A DNA stretch of 64,000 nucleotides from CAIYPG01 sp903864555 (GTDB lineage Bacteria > Pseudomonadota > Gammaproteobacteria > Burkholderiales > SG8-39), in contig CANJJT010000001.1 in the NCBI GenBank assembly GCA_947474715.1, forward strand, positions 220,061 to 284,060. Direction: 5' to 3'. The stretch's first letter is position 1. Each line of letters starts with the position of its first letter. Positions 24,417 to 33,098 of this stretch are shown in pieces. The position numbers and the translations under genes are program-made. The notes below the pieces were generated by a model, which was given only the letters and a program-made list of their open reading frames with translations, made no database searches and was not told where the DNA came from.

Positions 24417-25484
24417 CTATTGCCGCTGGCGCTGTCCGGCCAGAGACAGCAGCCAGGCCAGGGAGGCAAAGGGCCACAGCATCGACACCACGCGTGTGAG
24501 CCCGGTGAAATTGAGGAAGTGGCCCTGTCGCCATTGCCCCATGAACATGGCGTGATAGGGATTCTCCGGCGCCAGGTTGACGATGGTGGTGGCGGCCATC
24601 AGTGCAATGCCACCCAGTGCGGTGCGTGCCGGCAGTGAAAAGCCCGCCGCGATGGCGGCCACTGCCGAGCCGGCTGCAAGGCCGAACACGGCGCCCGGTG
24701 TCAGCCATAGCAGGGCCTCGTCGGTGCCGAACAGCAGGGCGTAGCAGAAGGCACGTGCCAGCAGGGCCAGGCCCAGCAGTGTGAACATCAGTGGCCGCAC
24801 CGGCTGGCCATAGCGCACCAGGATGGACAGGAACAGGCAGACTGCCAGGGTGTTGGCGGCGGCCACCGCGGCTTCGGCGCGGATGAACACATCGGCACGG
24901 TGGTGCTCGGCCAAGGGCGACTGAAACAATTCGCGCAGGTCGCCGTTGCCGAACAGCACGGTTTCCGGATTGAGCTGGGAGAACAGCCACAGGCCCACCA
25001 GCACCAGGCCGAAATCGATGCGTGGGCCTGGGCGGAACAGCCGATAGCGCAGCGCCTGCAATCCGGCATCCCGCAGTACCAGGCGTGTCAGCACCACGCC
25101 GCACAGTGCGCCGAGCAGGCCTCCCGCAGCATTGCTGGCGACGTCGAGGTTGGACGGGATGCGGCTGGGCAGGTAGGTCTGCAGCGCCTCCAGGCTCAGG
25201 CTGAGCAGCAGCGAGAAAACCGTGGCCAGAATTGCGGCAGGCGTCTGGCGCAGGTGCGGGTAAAGGGCCATGACGCCCAGCAATCCGAGCGGCACATAGC
25301 CGGCGATGTTGACGATGACATCGAAGGCGGTGAAGTAGCGTGGCAAGGAGAGGGTGAGAAAGCCCAAGGCGGGCACGCCGGTCCCGGCCCAGCCCGAGAA
25401 GGGATGCAGGCTGGCGTAGGTGACCAGCAGGGCGTAGGCCGCAAACAGGTAGCGGGCAAGGCTGGAAGGCGACTCCTTCTGCAT
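24417..25484 (-). CDS. VanZ family membrane protein
   Basis: A 355-residue integral membrane protein with about nine helices. The VanZ-like domain is N-terminal: YALLVTYASLHPFSGW, then FTAFDVIVNIAGYVPLGLLGVM, LSLSLEALQTYLPSRIPSNLDVASNAAGGLLGALCG, the phosphate-binding-like motif of the family. The C-terminal half is extra helices of unknown role, so the protein is about twice the minimal VanZ length. VanZ proteins affect teicoplanin sensitivity in some Gram-positives; in betaproteobacteria their role is unknown. Confidence 0.87.
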   Translation of the reverse strand: MQKESPSSLARYLFAAYALLVTYASLHPFSGWAGTGVPALGFLTLSLPRYFTAFDVIVNIAGYVPLGLLGVMALYPHLRQTPAAILATVFSLLLSLSLEALQTYLPSRIPSNLDVASNAAGGLLGALCGVVLTRLVLRDAGLQALRYRLFRPGPRIDFGLVLVGLWLFSQLNPETVLFGNGDLRELFQSPLAEHHRADVFIRAEAAVAAANTLAVCLFLSILVRYGQPVRPLMFTLLGLALLARAFCYALLFGTDEALLWLTPGAVFGLAAGSAVAAIAAGFSLPARTALGGIALMAATTIVNLAPENPYHAMFMGQWRQGHFLNFTGLTRVVSMLWPFASLAWLLSLAGQRQRQ

Positions 25485-25508
25485 GCGGGCATTCTCGCAT
25501 GTGCGCGG

Positions 25509-26021
25509 CTAGGCCGGCTTCGCGAGCATCCCTTCATAAAGCCGCAGCAAGTCGTCGCCGAACAGCGCGAAACGGATATGCATGTACGGATGCCGGGCGA
25601 GGAAGGCGCGGCATTCGGCCACCGCGATGGCGGTGGCCTGCTCGTGAGGATAGCCATACACGCCGCAGCTGATCGCGGGAAAGGCGATGCTCACCAATTC
25701 ATGCGCGCGGGCGAGGGCCAGGCTCTGACGGTAGCAGGAGGCCAGCAGGGCCGGTTCATGGCGTGTGCCGCCCTGCCATATGGGTCCCACGGTGTGGATG
25801 ACATGTTTCGAGGGCAGTCGATAAGCCCGGGTGATGCGTGCCTCGCCGGTAGGGCAACCGCCCAGCGTGCGGCATTCCGCCAGCAGTTGCGGTCCGGCAG
25901 CGCGGTGGATGGCGCCATCGACGACGCCGCCACCCAGCAGGCTCTCATTGGCCGCATTGACGATGGCATCCAGGGCCAGGGTGGTGATGTCTGCGCGCTG
26001 CGCCGAGAGGCCTGGAATCAT
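25509..26021 (-). CDS. macrodomain O-acetyl-ADP-ribose deacetylase
   Basis: A 170-residue macrodomain of the YmdB/MacroD type. Motifs: ITTLALDAIVNAANESLLGGGVVDGAIHRAAGP (the Asn and Asp/Gly-rich loop that positions the ADP-ribose) and VSIAFPAISCGVYGYPHEQA (second ribose-binding loop). It should hydrolyse O-acetyl-ADP-ribose or remove ADP-ribose from proteins. It lies 67 nt behind the symporter gene on the same strand; a 14-bp palindrome is just upstream of its start. Confidence 0.92.
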   Translation of the reverse strand: MIPGLSAQRADITTLALDAIVNAANESLLGGGVVDGAIHRAAGPQLLAECRTLGGCPTGEARITRAYRLPSKHVIHTVGPIWQGGTRHEPALLASCYRQSLALARAHELVSIAFPAISCGVYGYPHEQATAIAVAECRAFLARHPYMHIRFALFGDDLLRLYEGMLAKPA

Positions 26022-26033
26022 GCGGTATAAATG

Positions 26034-26047
26034 AGCATAATTATGCT
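26034..26047. promoter_or_regulatory. palindrome AGCATAATTATGCT
   Basis: A perfect 14-bp AT-rich palindrome in the symporter-macrodomain gap, 13 nt upstream of the macrodomain start. It may be an operator; no regulator gene is adjacent. Confidence 0.4.
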
Positions 26048-26088
26048 ACTGACGTAATGATAAAAAGAACAACCATTCGAAAATGATA

Positions 26089-27606
26089 TTAATGGCCCGG
26101 TCCGTGGTGATGACTGCCATGGGCCGGATGGCCGGCTGTGTGGGCTGCGTGACCGGCCTGCGGGGCGCCGTGCAGCGCCGCGTGCTGCAGGTGCGCATGC
26201 GGGGAGCGCGTCAGTAGCGATCCCAGCAGCATGCCGGCCATGGAGAAGGCCAGGCCCACCAGTTGCGGCGGCCAGATGGTGTCGCTGCCCCACAGTTCCA
26301 TGGCGCCCCAGGAACTGAGCCCCATGACGATGGCCATCACGGCACCGGCAGTGTTGGCACGCTTCCAGAAGATGCCGAAGGCCAGCGGCACGAAGGCGCC
26401 GACCAGGGTCACCTTGTAGGCGTTCTGCACCATTTCGTACATGGTGCTGCGCGAGTTGAGCGCAAACAGCAGCGCGGCCAGCGTGAAGGAGATCAGCACC
26501 GAGCGCAGCAGGATGAGGAACTGGCGATCGCTCATGTGCGGGATGAAGGGTTTGATCACATTCTCGGTGCACATGGCGGTGGGTGCCAGCAATGCACCGC
26601 TGGCAGTGGACAGGATGGCCGACAGCAGCGCGCCAAAGAACATCACCTGGGCCCACATCGGGGTCTGGTCGAGGATCATCTGCGGCAGGATGCGCTGCAC
26701 CTCGCGGCCATCTTCGGAGGCAAACAGTGCCGACATCTCCGGGTTGATCACCAGTGCCGAGTAGGCGATGAACATGGGAATGAAGGCAAAGCAGAAGTAG
26801 AGCAATGCGCCCAGCAGCGAGCCGCGTATGGCGGTCTTCTCGTCCTTGGCCGAGGTGACGCGCTGGAACACGTCCTGCTGGGGGATGGAGCCGATGGCCA
26901 GCGTCATCCAGGCGGCAACGAAGGCCAGCCACTCCTTGCTGCCCCCGGTGGGCCAGAACTGGAACTTGCCGGCTTCGCTGGCCGCGGCGATCACCTTGCC
27001 GGCGCCGCCGGCCATGTCGCCGACCAGCCAGGCGATGGCCCACAGGCCGATCACGATCATCACCGACTGGAACAGGTCGGTCAGGGCCACCGACCACATG
27101 CCACCCCAGAGGGTGTAGCCGGCCACCACCACGGCGCCCAGCACGATGCCCTGGTTGATCGAGATGGCGCCCTGTGACAGCACCGAGAAGGTGAGTCCCA
27201 GCGCCGTCATCTGCGCCGAGGTCCAGCCCAGGTAGGACACCGTGATGATCAGGCCGGACATCACCTCCACCGACTTGTTGTAGCGCTTGCGGTAGTAGTC
27301 GCCGATGGTGAGCAGGTCCAGGCGATAAAAGGTCTTGGCAAAGAATATCGCCACGAACAGCAGGCAGAAACTGGCGCCGAAGGGATCGGCGACGATGCCG
27401 CCCAGGCCGTCCTTGGCGAAGGTGGCCGACACCGACAGCACCGTTTCGGCGCCGAACCAGGTGGCGAACACCGTGGCCACATTGATGTAGAGCGGCAGGC
27501 TGCGCCCGGCCAACAGGTAATCCTTGGCACTGTGCACCCGGCGCGCCGCCCACAGGCCGATGCCGATGGATACAAGAAGGTAGAACAGGACGAAGGAGAT
27601 GAGCAT
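26089..27606 (-). CDS. sodium:solute symporter family protein with His-rich tail
   Basis: A 505-residue secondary transporter of the SSS family with about 13 helices (LLVSIGIGLWAARRVHSAKDYLLAGRSLPLYINVATVFATWFGAE, GDYYRKRYNKSVEVMSGLIITVSYLGW, and SILSTASGALLAPTAMCTENVI, the region lining the Na+ site). The last 45 residues are not helical but extremely His/Ala/Gly-rich (ending HGSHHHGPGH), which suggests a metal-binding cytoplasmic or periplasmic tail. The solute is unknown. It is followed by the macrodomain gene. Confidence 0.9.
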   Translation of the reverse strand: MLISFVLFYLLVSIGIGLWAARRVHSAKDYLLAGRSLPLYINVATVFATWFGAETVLSVSATFAKDGLGGIVADPFGASFCLLFVAIFFAKTFYRLDLLTIGDYYRKRYNKSVEVMSGLIITVSYLGWTSAQMTALGLTFSVLSQGAISINQGIVLGAVVVAGYTLWGGMWSVALTDLFQSVMIVIGLWAIAWLVGDMAGGAGKVIAAASEAGKFQFWPTGGSKEWLAFVAAWMTLAIGSIPQQDVFQRVTSAKDEKTAIRGSLLGALLYFCFAFIPMFIAYSALVINPEMSALFASEDGREVQRILPQMILDQTPMWAQVMFFGALLSAILSTASGALLAPTAMCTENVIKPFIPHMSDRQFLILLRSVLISFTLAALLFALNSRSTMYEMVQNAYKVTLVGAFVPLAFGIFWKRANTAGAVMAIVMGLSSWGAMELWGSDTIWPPQLVGLAFSMAGMLLGSLLTRSPHAHLQHAALHGAPQAGHAAHTAGHPAHGSHHHGPGH

Positions 27607-27772
27607 GGCAGACCCTGATCAAGTGCCGTGGCGGCGTTGCGTGATGTGGGACGATAGGGAAACCGGAGCAGGAATTATAGGCGAGCACCTGCGGAAAATC
27701 CCTGTATTGCCGGGTCTGTCAGCTGCCGGAAATCTACGCGATGGGCTGGCACCGGCGCGGTGCTGGCCTTGC

Positions 27773-29308
27773 TCAGTAGAGGAAGAAGCCGGTGGCCTGC
27801 AGCGCCAGCGTGATCACCATCAGCAGGGCGATGCCGGCCAGCCAGCGATTGCGACGGCGTGACTCGGCAGTCAGCCGGATCAGGGTCTTTTCGATCTCGC
27901 CCAGGCGGTCCTGGGCCAGTTGCTGGTGCAACAGGCGCGGCAGTTGCGGCAGCATGCCGGCCCAGCCCGGCAGTTCGCGTTTCAGATTCGCATAGACCGC
28001 ACGCCAGCCGACCTGCTCGTTCATCCAGCGTTCCAGGTAGGGCTTGGCCGTCTTCCACAGGTCAAGGTCCGGGTCGAGGTCACGCCCCAGGCCTTCGATG
28101 TTGAGCAGGGTCTTCTGCAGCATCACCAGTTGCGGCTGGATTTCCACGCCGAAGCGGCGCGAGGTCTGGAACAGGCGCAGCAGCACGTGGCCGAACTGGA
28201 TCTCGCGCAGGGGCCGGTCGAAGATCGGCTCGCACACGGCGCGGATGGCGTTCTCCAGTTCGTCCACCCGGGTGTTGGGGGGCACCCAGCCGGACTCCAG
28301 GTGGACTTCGGCCACGCGCTTGTAGTCACGGTTGAAGAAGGCGAGGAAATTGCGTGCCAGGTATTTCTTGTCGATCTCGGTGAGCGTGCCCATGATGCCG
28401 AAGTCGAGCGCGATGTAGCGCCCTTTTTCCGCACCCTCCACCTGCACCAGGATGTTCCCGGGGTGCATGTCGGCATGGAAGAAACCGTCACGGAACACCT
28501 GGGTGAAGAAGATCTCCACCCCGGCACGCGCCAGTGCCGGGATGTCCACGCCGGCACTGCGCAGGCGCTCCACCTGGCTGATGGGCAGCCCGTGCATGCG
28601 CTGCATGGTCATCACGGATGTCGCGCAGTAATCCCAGTGGATTTCCGGCACCGCCAGCAGCGGTGAATCGAGGAAGTTACGCCGTAACTGGCTGGCATTG
28701 GCGGCTTCGCGCATCAGGTCGAGTTCGTCATGCAGGTGCTTGGCAAATTCCGCCACCACTTCGCGCAGGCGCAGGCGGCGCCCGTCGACCCACAGGCGAT
28801 CGACCAGGCTGGCAGCCGTGTCCAGGAGTTCCAGATCACGCTCGATGATGTCTTCAATGCCCGGACGCAGGATCTTCACCGCCACCGGCGTGCCGCCCGG
28901 CAGCAAGGCGAAGTGCACCTGCGCCACCGAGGCACTGGCAACCGGTTCGGCATCGAACTGCTCGTAGATGGCCTCCACCGGTTTGCCGAAGGCGGCCTCG
29001 ATCTGCCGGCGCGCGATCTGTGCGGGAAAGGGCGGCACCTGGTCCTGCAACTTCGCGAGTTCGTCAGCGATGTCCTGGGGCAGCAGGTCACGGCGGGTGG
29101 AGAGCACCTGGCCAAACTTCACGAAGATCGGGCCCAGGGTTTCCAGGGCCATGCGTAGCCGCACCGCGCGCGGTGCCTGCTTGCGTGCCGGCAGGGTGCC
29201 GGAGCGGGCAAAGGCAGCCCAGCGCGAGCCCTCGACCAGGGTGAATTCATCCAGGCCGAAGCGCCAGGCCACACTGAAGATACGAAGGAGACGGAGCAGG
29301 CGGTACAT
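27773..29308 (-). CDS. ubiB: ubiquinone biosynthesis regulatory kinase-like protein UbiB
   Basis: A 511-residue member of the ABC1/ADCK/UbiB family, needed for ubiquinone biosynthesis. Motifs include GPIFVKFGQVLSTRRDLLP (KxGQ), VASASVAQVHFA (Ala-rich nucleotide loop), the catalytic FFHADMHPGNILV and the metal-binding ALDFGIMG. Two C-terminal hydrophobic segments (LAGIALLMVITLALQATGFF) anchor it to the membrane. An upstream open frame to 29575 is not used; ATG 29308 starts the MYRLLRLLRI region typical of bacterial UbiB. It is the last of a minus-strand series with ubiJ, the Tim44-like gene and ubiE. Confidence 0.95.
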   Translation of the reverse strand: MYRLLRLLRIFSVAWRFGLDEFTLVEGSRWAAFARSGTLPARKQAPRAVRLRMALETLGPIFVKFGQVLSTRRDLLPQDIADELAKLQDQVPPFPAQIARRQIEAAFGKPVEAIYEQFDAEPVASASVAQVHFALLPGGTPVAVKILRPGIEDIIERDLELLDTAASLVDRLWVDGRRLRLREVVAEFAKHLHDELDLMREAANASQLRRNFLDSPLLAVPEIHWDYCATSVMTMQRMHGLPISQVERLRSAGVDIPALARAGVEIFFTQVFRDGFFHADMHPGNILVQVEGAEKGRYIALDFGIMGTLTEIDKKYLARNFLAFFNRDYKRVAEVHLESGWVPPNTRVDELENAIRAVCEPIFDRPLREIQFGHVLLRLFQTSRRFGVEIQPQLVMLQKTLLNIEGLGRDLDPDLDLWKTAKPYLERWMNEQVGWRAVYANLKRELPGWAGMLPQLPRLLHQQLAQDRLGEIEKTLIRLTAESRRRNRWLAGIALLMVITLALQATGFFLY

Positions 29309-29489
29309 GATCAGCCGAAATGCGCTAGCGGATGCCGGCCTGTCACCTGAGTTCAGGCGCTTGCTGTGAATGCAGGCACGACGCGGGAAAAAATGATCGG
29401 GAACTGTAACAGATTTGCCCGGTGCGCCTGGTGTGCCTGTCTGTACCTGCGCACGGCAGCGCGCAGGATCGTCAGCTTCCCTGGACCGG

Positions 29490-30077
29490 TCAGGGAGCGG
29501 CCCGGCGTGCCGCCAGCAGGTCCAGCCGTTTCTCCAGGCGCTCGACATCATCGCGCAGGGCGTCGACGCCGGCATTGAATGCGGTCAGGTCGGAATGGCG
29601 CGCGATCAGAGGCTGCTCTTCAGTCCAGTACTCGGCAAGGTTCTGCCCGATGCGCAGGCCGGCCTCGCGCTGCCATGCGAACAGCTCGCGCCCGGCATTG
29701 GCCATGCGGTGTGCCAGGACATCGCCGAACACGCGGGACAGGTCCGCCTCGACATCCCACTGGAGGTTGCGGAACAGCTGTTGCAACACCTGGGCCAGTT
29801 CGGCAGAGCCGGAAAATTCCAGGTCGTGCAGGGCGCGCTCGTCGTGGGCCAGCAGCAAGGGCACCGCGGCAGGCTTGATCAGCACGCTCAGGGCAGGGGC
29901 CACATGGCGGTCGGCTGACTTCAGCAGGCCGTCGTCGCGGATGGCAAAGCGCAGTTCGGGCAGGGGCGGCAGGCGCAGTTCCACCACTTGTCCCGCAAAA
30001 GGCGCAAGGCGCTGGCGTGCCCACTCATGCTGCGTGAGCACATGGTTGATTCCGGCAATGGGTGGCAATTCGAGCAT
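29490..30077 (-). CDS. ubiJ: ubiquinone biosynthesis accessory factor UbiJ (SCP2 domain)
   Basis: About 195 residues. An N-terminal SCP2 lipid-binding-like domain (LTQHEWARQRLAPFAGQVVELRLPPLPELRFAIRDDGLL, then EFSGSAELAQVLQQLFRNLQWDVEADLSRVFGDVLAHRMAN) precedes a C-terminal helix, ending LRDDVERLEKRLDLL, a coiled coil. UbiJ with UbiK organises the ubiquinone biosynthetic complex. ATG 30077 starts the conserved LELPPIAGINHVL region; the longer frame to 30197 is probably not translated. It sits between the Tim44-like gene and ubiB in the order common in betaproteobacteria. Confidence 0.88.
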   Translation of the reverse strand: MLELPPIAGINHVLTQHEWARQRLAPFAGQVVELRLPPLPELRFAIRDDGLLKSADRHVAPALSVLIKPAAVPLLLAHDERALHDLEFSGSAELAQVLQQLFRNLQWDVEADLSRVFGDVLAHRMANAGRELFAWQREAGLRIGQNLAEYWTEEQPLIARHSDLTAFNAGVDALRDDVERLEKRLDLLAARRAAP

Positions 30078-30212
30078 GGGGTATTTGAACACGAGGCTGA
30101 TGCATGCGGCAATCACACCAACGCAGAGCGCACTCGTGCTGGTTGCGTCAGGAGGTTTGCCGGGTTCCCGGGTTCCCAAGATCCCGGCCGCAATCACCAG
30201 GCCCTGGCTTGT

Positions 30213-30692
30213 TCAGGTGCTGCTGTCGCTCCTGGCTTTTTCGGACAGAGGCGGTTCCAAAGGCATGCGCTCGGGCCCCGGCTGTAGTCTTGCCGTCCCA
30301 TGGCTCACGCCAGCGTGCCGCAGAGCGGTCGTGGCCGAAGCGGCAGCTGCCTCGTCGCGTCGTGCCATCAGCATGACGAGGCTGATGGCACTGGCCAGGA
30401 CCAGCAGTCCCAGCAACATCGGGCCCATGCCGCCCTGGGCAAGCAGCCAACCCAGGCCCAGGCCGGCGGCCACACCGGCGATGGGGGCCATCCAGCGATT
30501 GGAAGACTGCGCCGGCTGTGCTGAGGACGGGCCCTGCTGTTGTGGTGGCGTTGCCTGCCGCTGGGGCTGGCTATAGGCACGTTGCACACCGATGCTGCGG
30601 CCACCGCCGAAACGTGCCGCTTCGGCGCTTTCGATGCCGCCGCCTGCGACGCCGAGCGACAGGGCAAGAATGCCAGCCTTCAGCAGCTTCAT
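30213..30692 (-). CDS. short Tim44-like family protein, N-terminal part only
   Basis: About 159 residues. A signal peptide (MKLLKAGILALSLGVAGGG, then ESAEAARFGGGRSIGVQR) leads into a Gln/Pro/Ser-rich linker, then a paired Gly-rich hydrophobic segment (MAPIAGVAAGLGLGWLLAQGGMGPMLLGLLVLASAISLVM). This is the start of the periplasmic Tim44-like proteins that lie between ubiE and ubiJ in betaproteobacteria. The C-terminal Tim44 (lipid-binding) domain is missing: the protein ends about 40 residues after the hydrophobic part. So it may be a shortened or degraded version. The neighbours are intact. Confidence 0.72.
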   Translation of the reverse strand: MKLLKAGILALSLGVAGGGIESAEAARFGGGRSIGVQRAYSQPQRQATPPQQQGPSSAQPAQSSNRWMAPIAGVAAGLGLGWLLAQGGMGPMLLGLLVLASAISLVMLMARRDEAAAASATTALRHAGVSHGTARLQPGPERMPLEPPLSEKARSDSST

Positions 30693-30876
30693 GATGTTCT
30701 CCGTTTGCGTGCAACAACTTGTACGGCTTGGCCGCGGATCCGATGCCCCGGCCACCCAGGGCCGGCAAGCCGGCATTGGACGGTGACCAGGCAACATGGA
30801 CCAGGAGGGGCAAGGCCTGCCTGAAAAGTCGCCATTTCCGGTCTCGGCGGCGAAGATCCCTTGCACCACCAGGACC

Positions 30877-30891
30877 GGATCAATGTGATCC
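30877..30891. repeat. GGATCA/TGATCC inverted repeat in the ubiE/Tim44-like gap
   Basis: GGATCA and TGATCC flank ATG in a 301-bp gap (30693-30993) between ubiE and the Tim44-like gene. The gap otherwise shows nothing recognisable: no reading frame, no T-rich terminator. The repeat may be an operator or a weak hairpin. Confidence 0.3.
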
Positions 30892-30993
30892 TAGTGAAGG
30901 ACTGAACAAGTGGCTACGCCCCCTTGTCTATCCCCCACTTCAGAGGAAACATTTGAACGACTATCCTCGATTCGAGACTTGATCAGTGTTTCC

Positions 30994-31722
30994 CTAGTAC
31001 TTGCGTCCACGATGCAGCGCGACGACGCCAGCAGCCATATTGAAGAATTCGACATCCTCCAGTCCGGCTTGTTCCATCATTTCCCGCAGGGTCTGCTGGT
31101 CCGGATGCATGCGTATCGACTCGGCCAGGTAACGGTAGCTGTCGGCGTCACCGGCAATACGCTGGCCCAGTTGCGGCAGAACTTTGAAGGAGTACCAGTC
31201 GTAGGGCTTTTCCAGCGGCTTCCAGACCTTGGAGAATTCCAGCACCAGCAGGCAGCCACCGGGGCGCAGCACACGCTGCATTTCCGCGAGTGCGCGGTCC
31301 TTGCGGGTCATGTTGCGCAGGCCGAAGGCCACGCTGACACAGTCAAAGTAGTTCGAGGGAAAGGGCAGGGCTTCGGCGTCGCAGCGCACTGCGGGCAGCA
31401 GCAATCCGGCATCCAGCAGGCGGTCGCGCCCGACCGCGAGCATTTCGCCATTGATGTCGGTGGCCCAGGTCTGTCCCTGCGGACCGGTGCGCTTGGCAAA
31501 AGCCCGTGCCAGGTCGCCGGAGCCGGAGGCCACGTCGAGCACGCGTTGTCCGGCGCGCACGCCGCTGGCCTCGAGGGCAAATTTTTTCCACAAGCGGTGC
31601 AGGCCCAGCGACATCAGGTCGTTCATCACGTCGTACTTGCGTGCGACCGAGGAGAAAACCTCGCCGACACGCCTGGCCTTGTCTGCTTCCTCGATTGTCT
31701 GGAATCCGAAGTGTGTACTCAT
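30994..31722 (-). CDS. ubiE: ubiquinone/menaquinone C-methyltransferase UbiE
   Basis: A 242-residue SAM methyltransferase with the UbiE signature: FGFQTIEEADKARRVGEVFSSVARKYDVMNDLMSLGLHRLWKK at the N-terminus, motif I RVLDVASGSGDLARAF, and VSVAFGLRNMTRKDRALAEMQRVLRPGG (the conserved RN region). It methylates the benzoquinol ring at C2. Length is normal (about 245). It follows a DUF971 gene by 18 nt and heads the quinone gene series. Confidence 0.97.
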   Translation of the reverse strand: MSTHFGFQTIEEADKARRVGEVFSSVARKYDVMNDLMSLGLHRLWKKFALEASGVRAGQRVLDVASGSGDLARAFAKRTGPQGQTWATDINGEMLAVGRDRLLDAGLLLPAVRCDAEALPFPSNYFDCVSVAFGLRNMTRKDRALAEMQRVLRPGGCLLVLEFSKVWKPLEKPYDWYSFKVLPQLGQRIAGDADSYRYLAESIRMHPDQQTLREMMEQAGLEDVEFFNMAAGVVALHRGRKY

Positions 31723-31740
31723 GATGGTTGCGTGCCTTGT

Positions 31741-32109
31741 TCAGCGGCTGGCGCCTGCGGCCTGCAGCTTGTCCAGATAGTGCTGCCACAGGCGGTCATG
31801 CCGCAAGCCCAGGTCGTACAGGTAGGCCCAGGAGTAGATTCCGGTATTGTGTCCGTCAGAGAAGCTCGGTTGTACGGCGTAGCTGCCCACCGGTTCGAGT
31901 GCCACGATCTCCACGCCGCTCTTGCCGGTCTGCAGCACCTCCTGGCCGGGCCCATGGCCGCGCACCTCGGCAGAGGGGGAGTGCACACGCAGGAACTCGT
32001 GCGTGAACTCGAAGCGTTGCCCGTCCTCATAGCTGATCTCCAGGCGGCGGGATTTCTGGTGCAGCTTGATTTCTGTTGGCGTCGGAGTGCCAGGTTTCAG
32101 TCCGGACAT
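31741..32109 (-). CDS. DUF971 domain-containing protein
   Basis: A 122-residue protein with DUF971 (gamma-butyrobetaine hydroxylase-like N-terminal domain): PTEIKLHQKSRRLEISYEDGQRFEFTHEFLRVHSPSAEVRGHGPGQ, then EPVGSYAVQPSFSDGHNTGIYSWAYLYDLG. Homologues next to ubiE are common in betaproteobacteria, and some DUF971 proteins bind zinc or Fe-S clusters, but the function here is unknown. The ATG at 32109 is the start of the conserved part; the frame extends upstream to 32190. Confidence 0.88.
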   Translation of the reverse strand: MSGLKPGTPTPTEIKLHQKSRRLEISYEDGQRFEFTHEFLRVHSPSAEVRGHGPGQEVLQTGKSGVEIVALEPVGSYAVQPSFSDGHNTGIYSWAYLYDLGLRHDRLWQHYLDKLQAAGASR

Positions 32110-32239
32110 GGGGCTCAGTGGTTCAAGGTCTTGGTTGGAGTGGCTGCAGGCGTTGCAAGGGGCTGGTGTGCCAGGGGAGGCCTCGCGCACCCAGGCAAGG
32201 CAGAGGACAATCTGCCGGATGATGGTATCCGATTCCGAA

Positions 32240-32273
32240 CTGTAATAAAACTGTCACTGCGTAGTCATACACT
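32240..32273 (+). promoter_or_regulatory. Pho box and -10 element of the phoBR promoter
   Basis: CTGTAAT-AAAA-CTGTCAC (32240-32257) matches the PhoB box of two CTGTCAT-type repeats with a 4-bp AT-rich spacer, with one mismatch in the first repeat. The -10 element TACACT begins at 32268, exactly 10 bp after the box, the normal spacing for a Pho-activated promoter. It lies 53 nt before phoB and indicates autoregulation. Confidence 0.78.
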
Positions 32274-32310
32274 GCCGTGGTCAATCAATACAGAGAGCAA
32301 AGGTCCGGAA

Positions 32311-33033
32311 ATGCCCGTGCAGGTGCTGGTAGTCGAGGATGAACCGGCGATTCAGGAGCTGCTCGCGGTTCATCTTGAGCATGCGGGCTATGCCGTCATG
32401 CGTGCGCTCGACGCCGAGCAGGCCGAGCGGCTGGTGCGCGAGGTGCTCCCCGATGTGGTGCTGCTCGACTGGATGTTGCCTGGCCAGTCCGGTCCATCCT
32501 TTGCGAAGAAGCTGCGCGGAAACGAGCGCACTCGTGACATTCCCATCCTGATGCTGACGGCACGCGGCGCCGAATCAGACAAGGTCACGGGTCTGGAGGC
32601 GGGGGCAGACGACTACGTCACCAAGCCTTTTTCACCACGCGAGCTGATGGCCCGCATCAAGGCAGTGCTGCGCCGGCGCTCGCCGCAACTCACCGATGAG
32701 GTGGTCGAGACGGCCGGCTTGCGGCTCGATCCTGTCAGTCATCGTGTGAGTGCTGACGGGCTGCAGCTGCAACTCGGACCGACGGAATTTCGACTGTTGC
32801 ATTTTCTGATGACGCACCCTGAACGCGTGCATTCCCGCACCCAGCTTCTGGACCAGGTCTGGGGTGACCATGTGTTCGTCGAGGAACGCACCGTGGACGT
32901 GCACATCCGGCGGCTGCGCAAGGCACTGGAAACGTCCGGGCATGATCGGCTGGTCGAGACCGTACGCGGCAGCGGTTACCGTCTGTCACCGCGCCAGGAG
33001 GTACTGAAGCAGGCTGCATCCCCGCTGCCCTAG
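32311..33033 (+). CDS. phoB: phosphate regulon response regulator PhoB
   Basis: A 240-residue OmpR/PhoB-type regulator. The receiver domain has the acidic pocket VVEDEP (E9, D10), phosphoacceptor D53 in LLDWMLPG, and Lys in YVTKPFSPREL. The winged helix covers residues 130-235, with LQLGPTEFRLLHFLMTHPERVHSR and VDVHIRRLRKALE as recognition region and REVVRGSGYRL-type end (VETVRGSGYRLSP). It binds Pho boxes and activates phosphate-starvation genes. It is preceded by its own Pho box and followed 65 nt later by phoR. Confidence 0.95.
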   Translation: MPVQVLVVEDEPAIQELLAVHLEHAGYAVMRALDAEQAERLVREVLPDVVLLDWMLPGQSGPSFAKKLRGNERTRDIPILMLTARGAESDKVTGLEAGADDYVTKPFSPRELMARIKAVLRRRSPQLTDEVVETAGLRLDPVSHRVSADGLQLQLGPTEFRLLHFLMTHPERVHSRTQLLDQVWGDHVFVEERTVDVHIRRLRKALETSGHDRLVETVRGSGYRLSPRQEVLKQAASPLP

Positions 33034-33098
33034 AATGTGCAGTGCGGCGGTGACGGTCACCGCCTTCATGCCATGGCCTGATCTTCTCCTGGAGTCCC

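Noticed and set aside
26018..27688. 556-codon frame on the minus strand overlapping the symporter
   Set aside because: Same strand but other frame as the symporter, low-complexity His/Arg content; the symporter frame has the SSS motifs.
30910..32310. Long N-terminal extension of the phoB frame
   Set aside because: The 467 extra codons lie opposite ubiE and the DUF971 gene and cover the Pho box; PhoB homology starts at ATG 32311.
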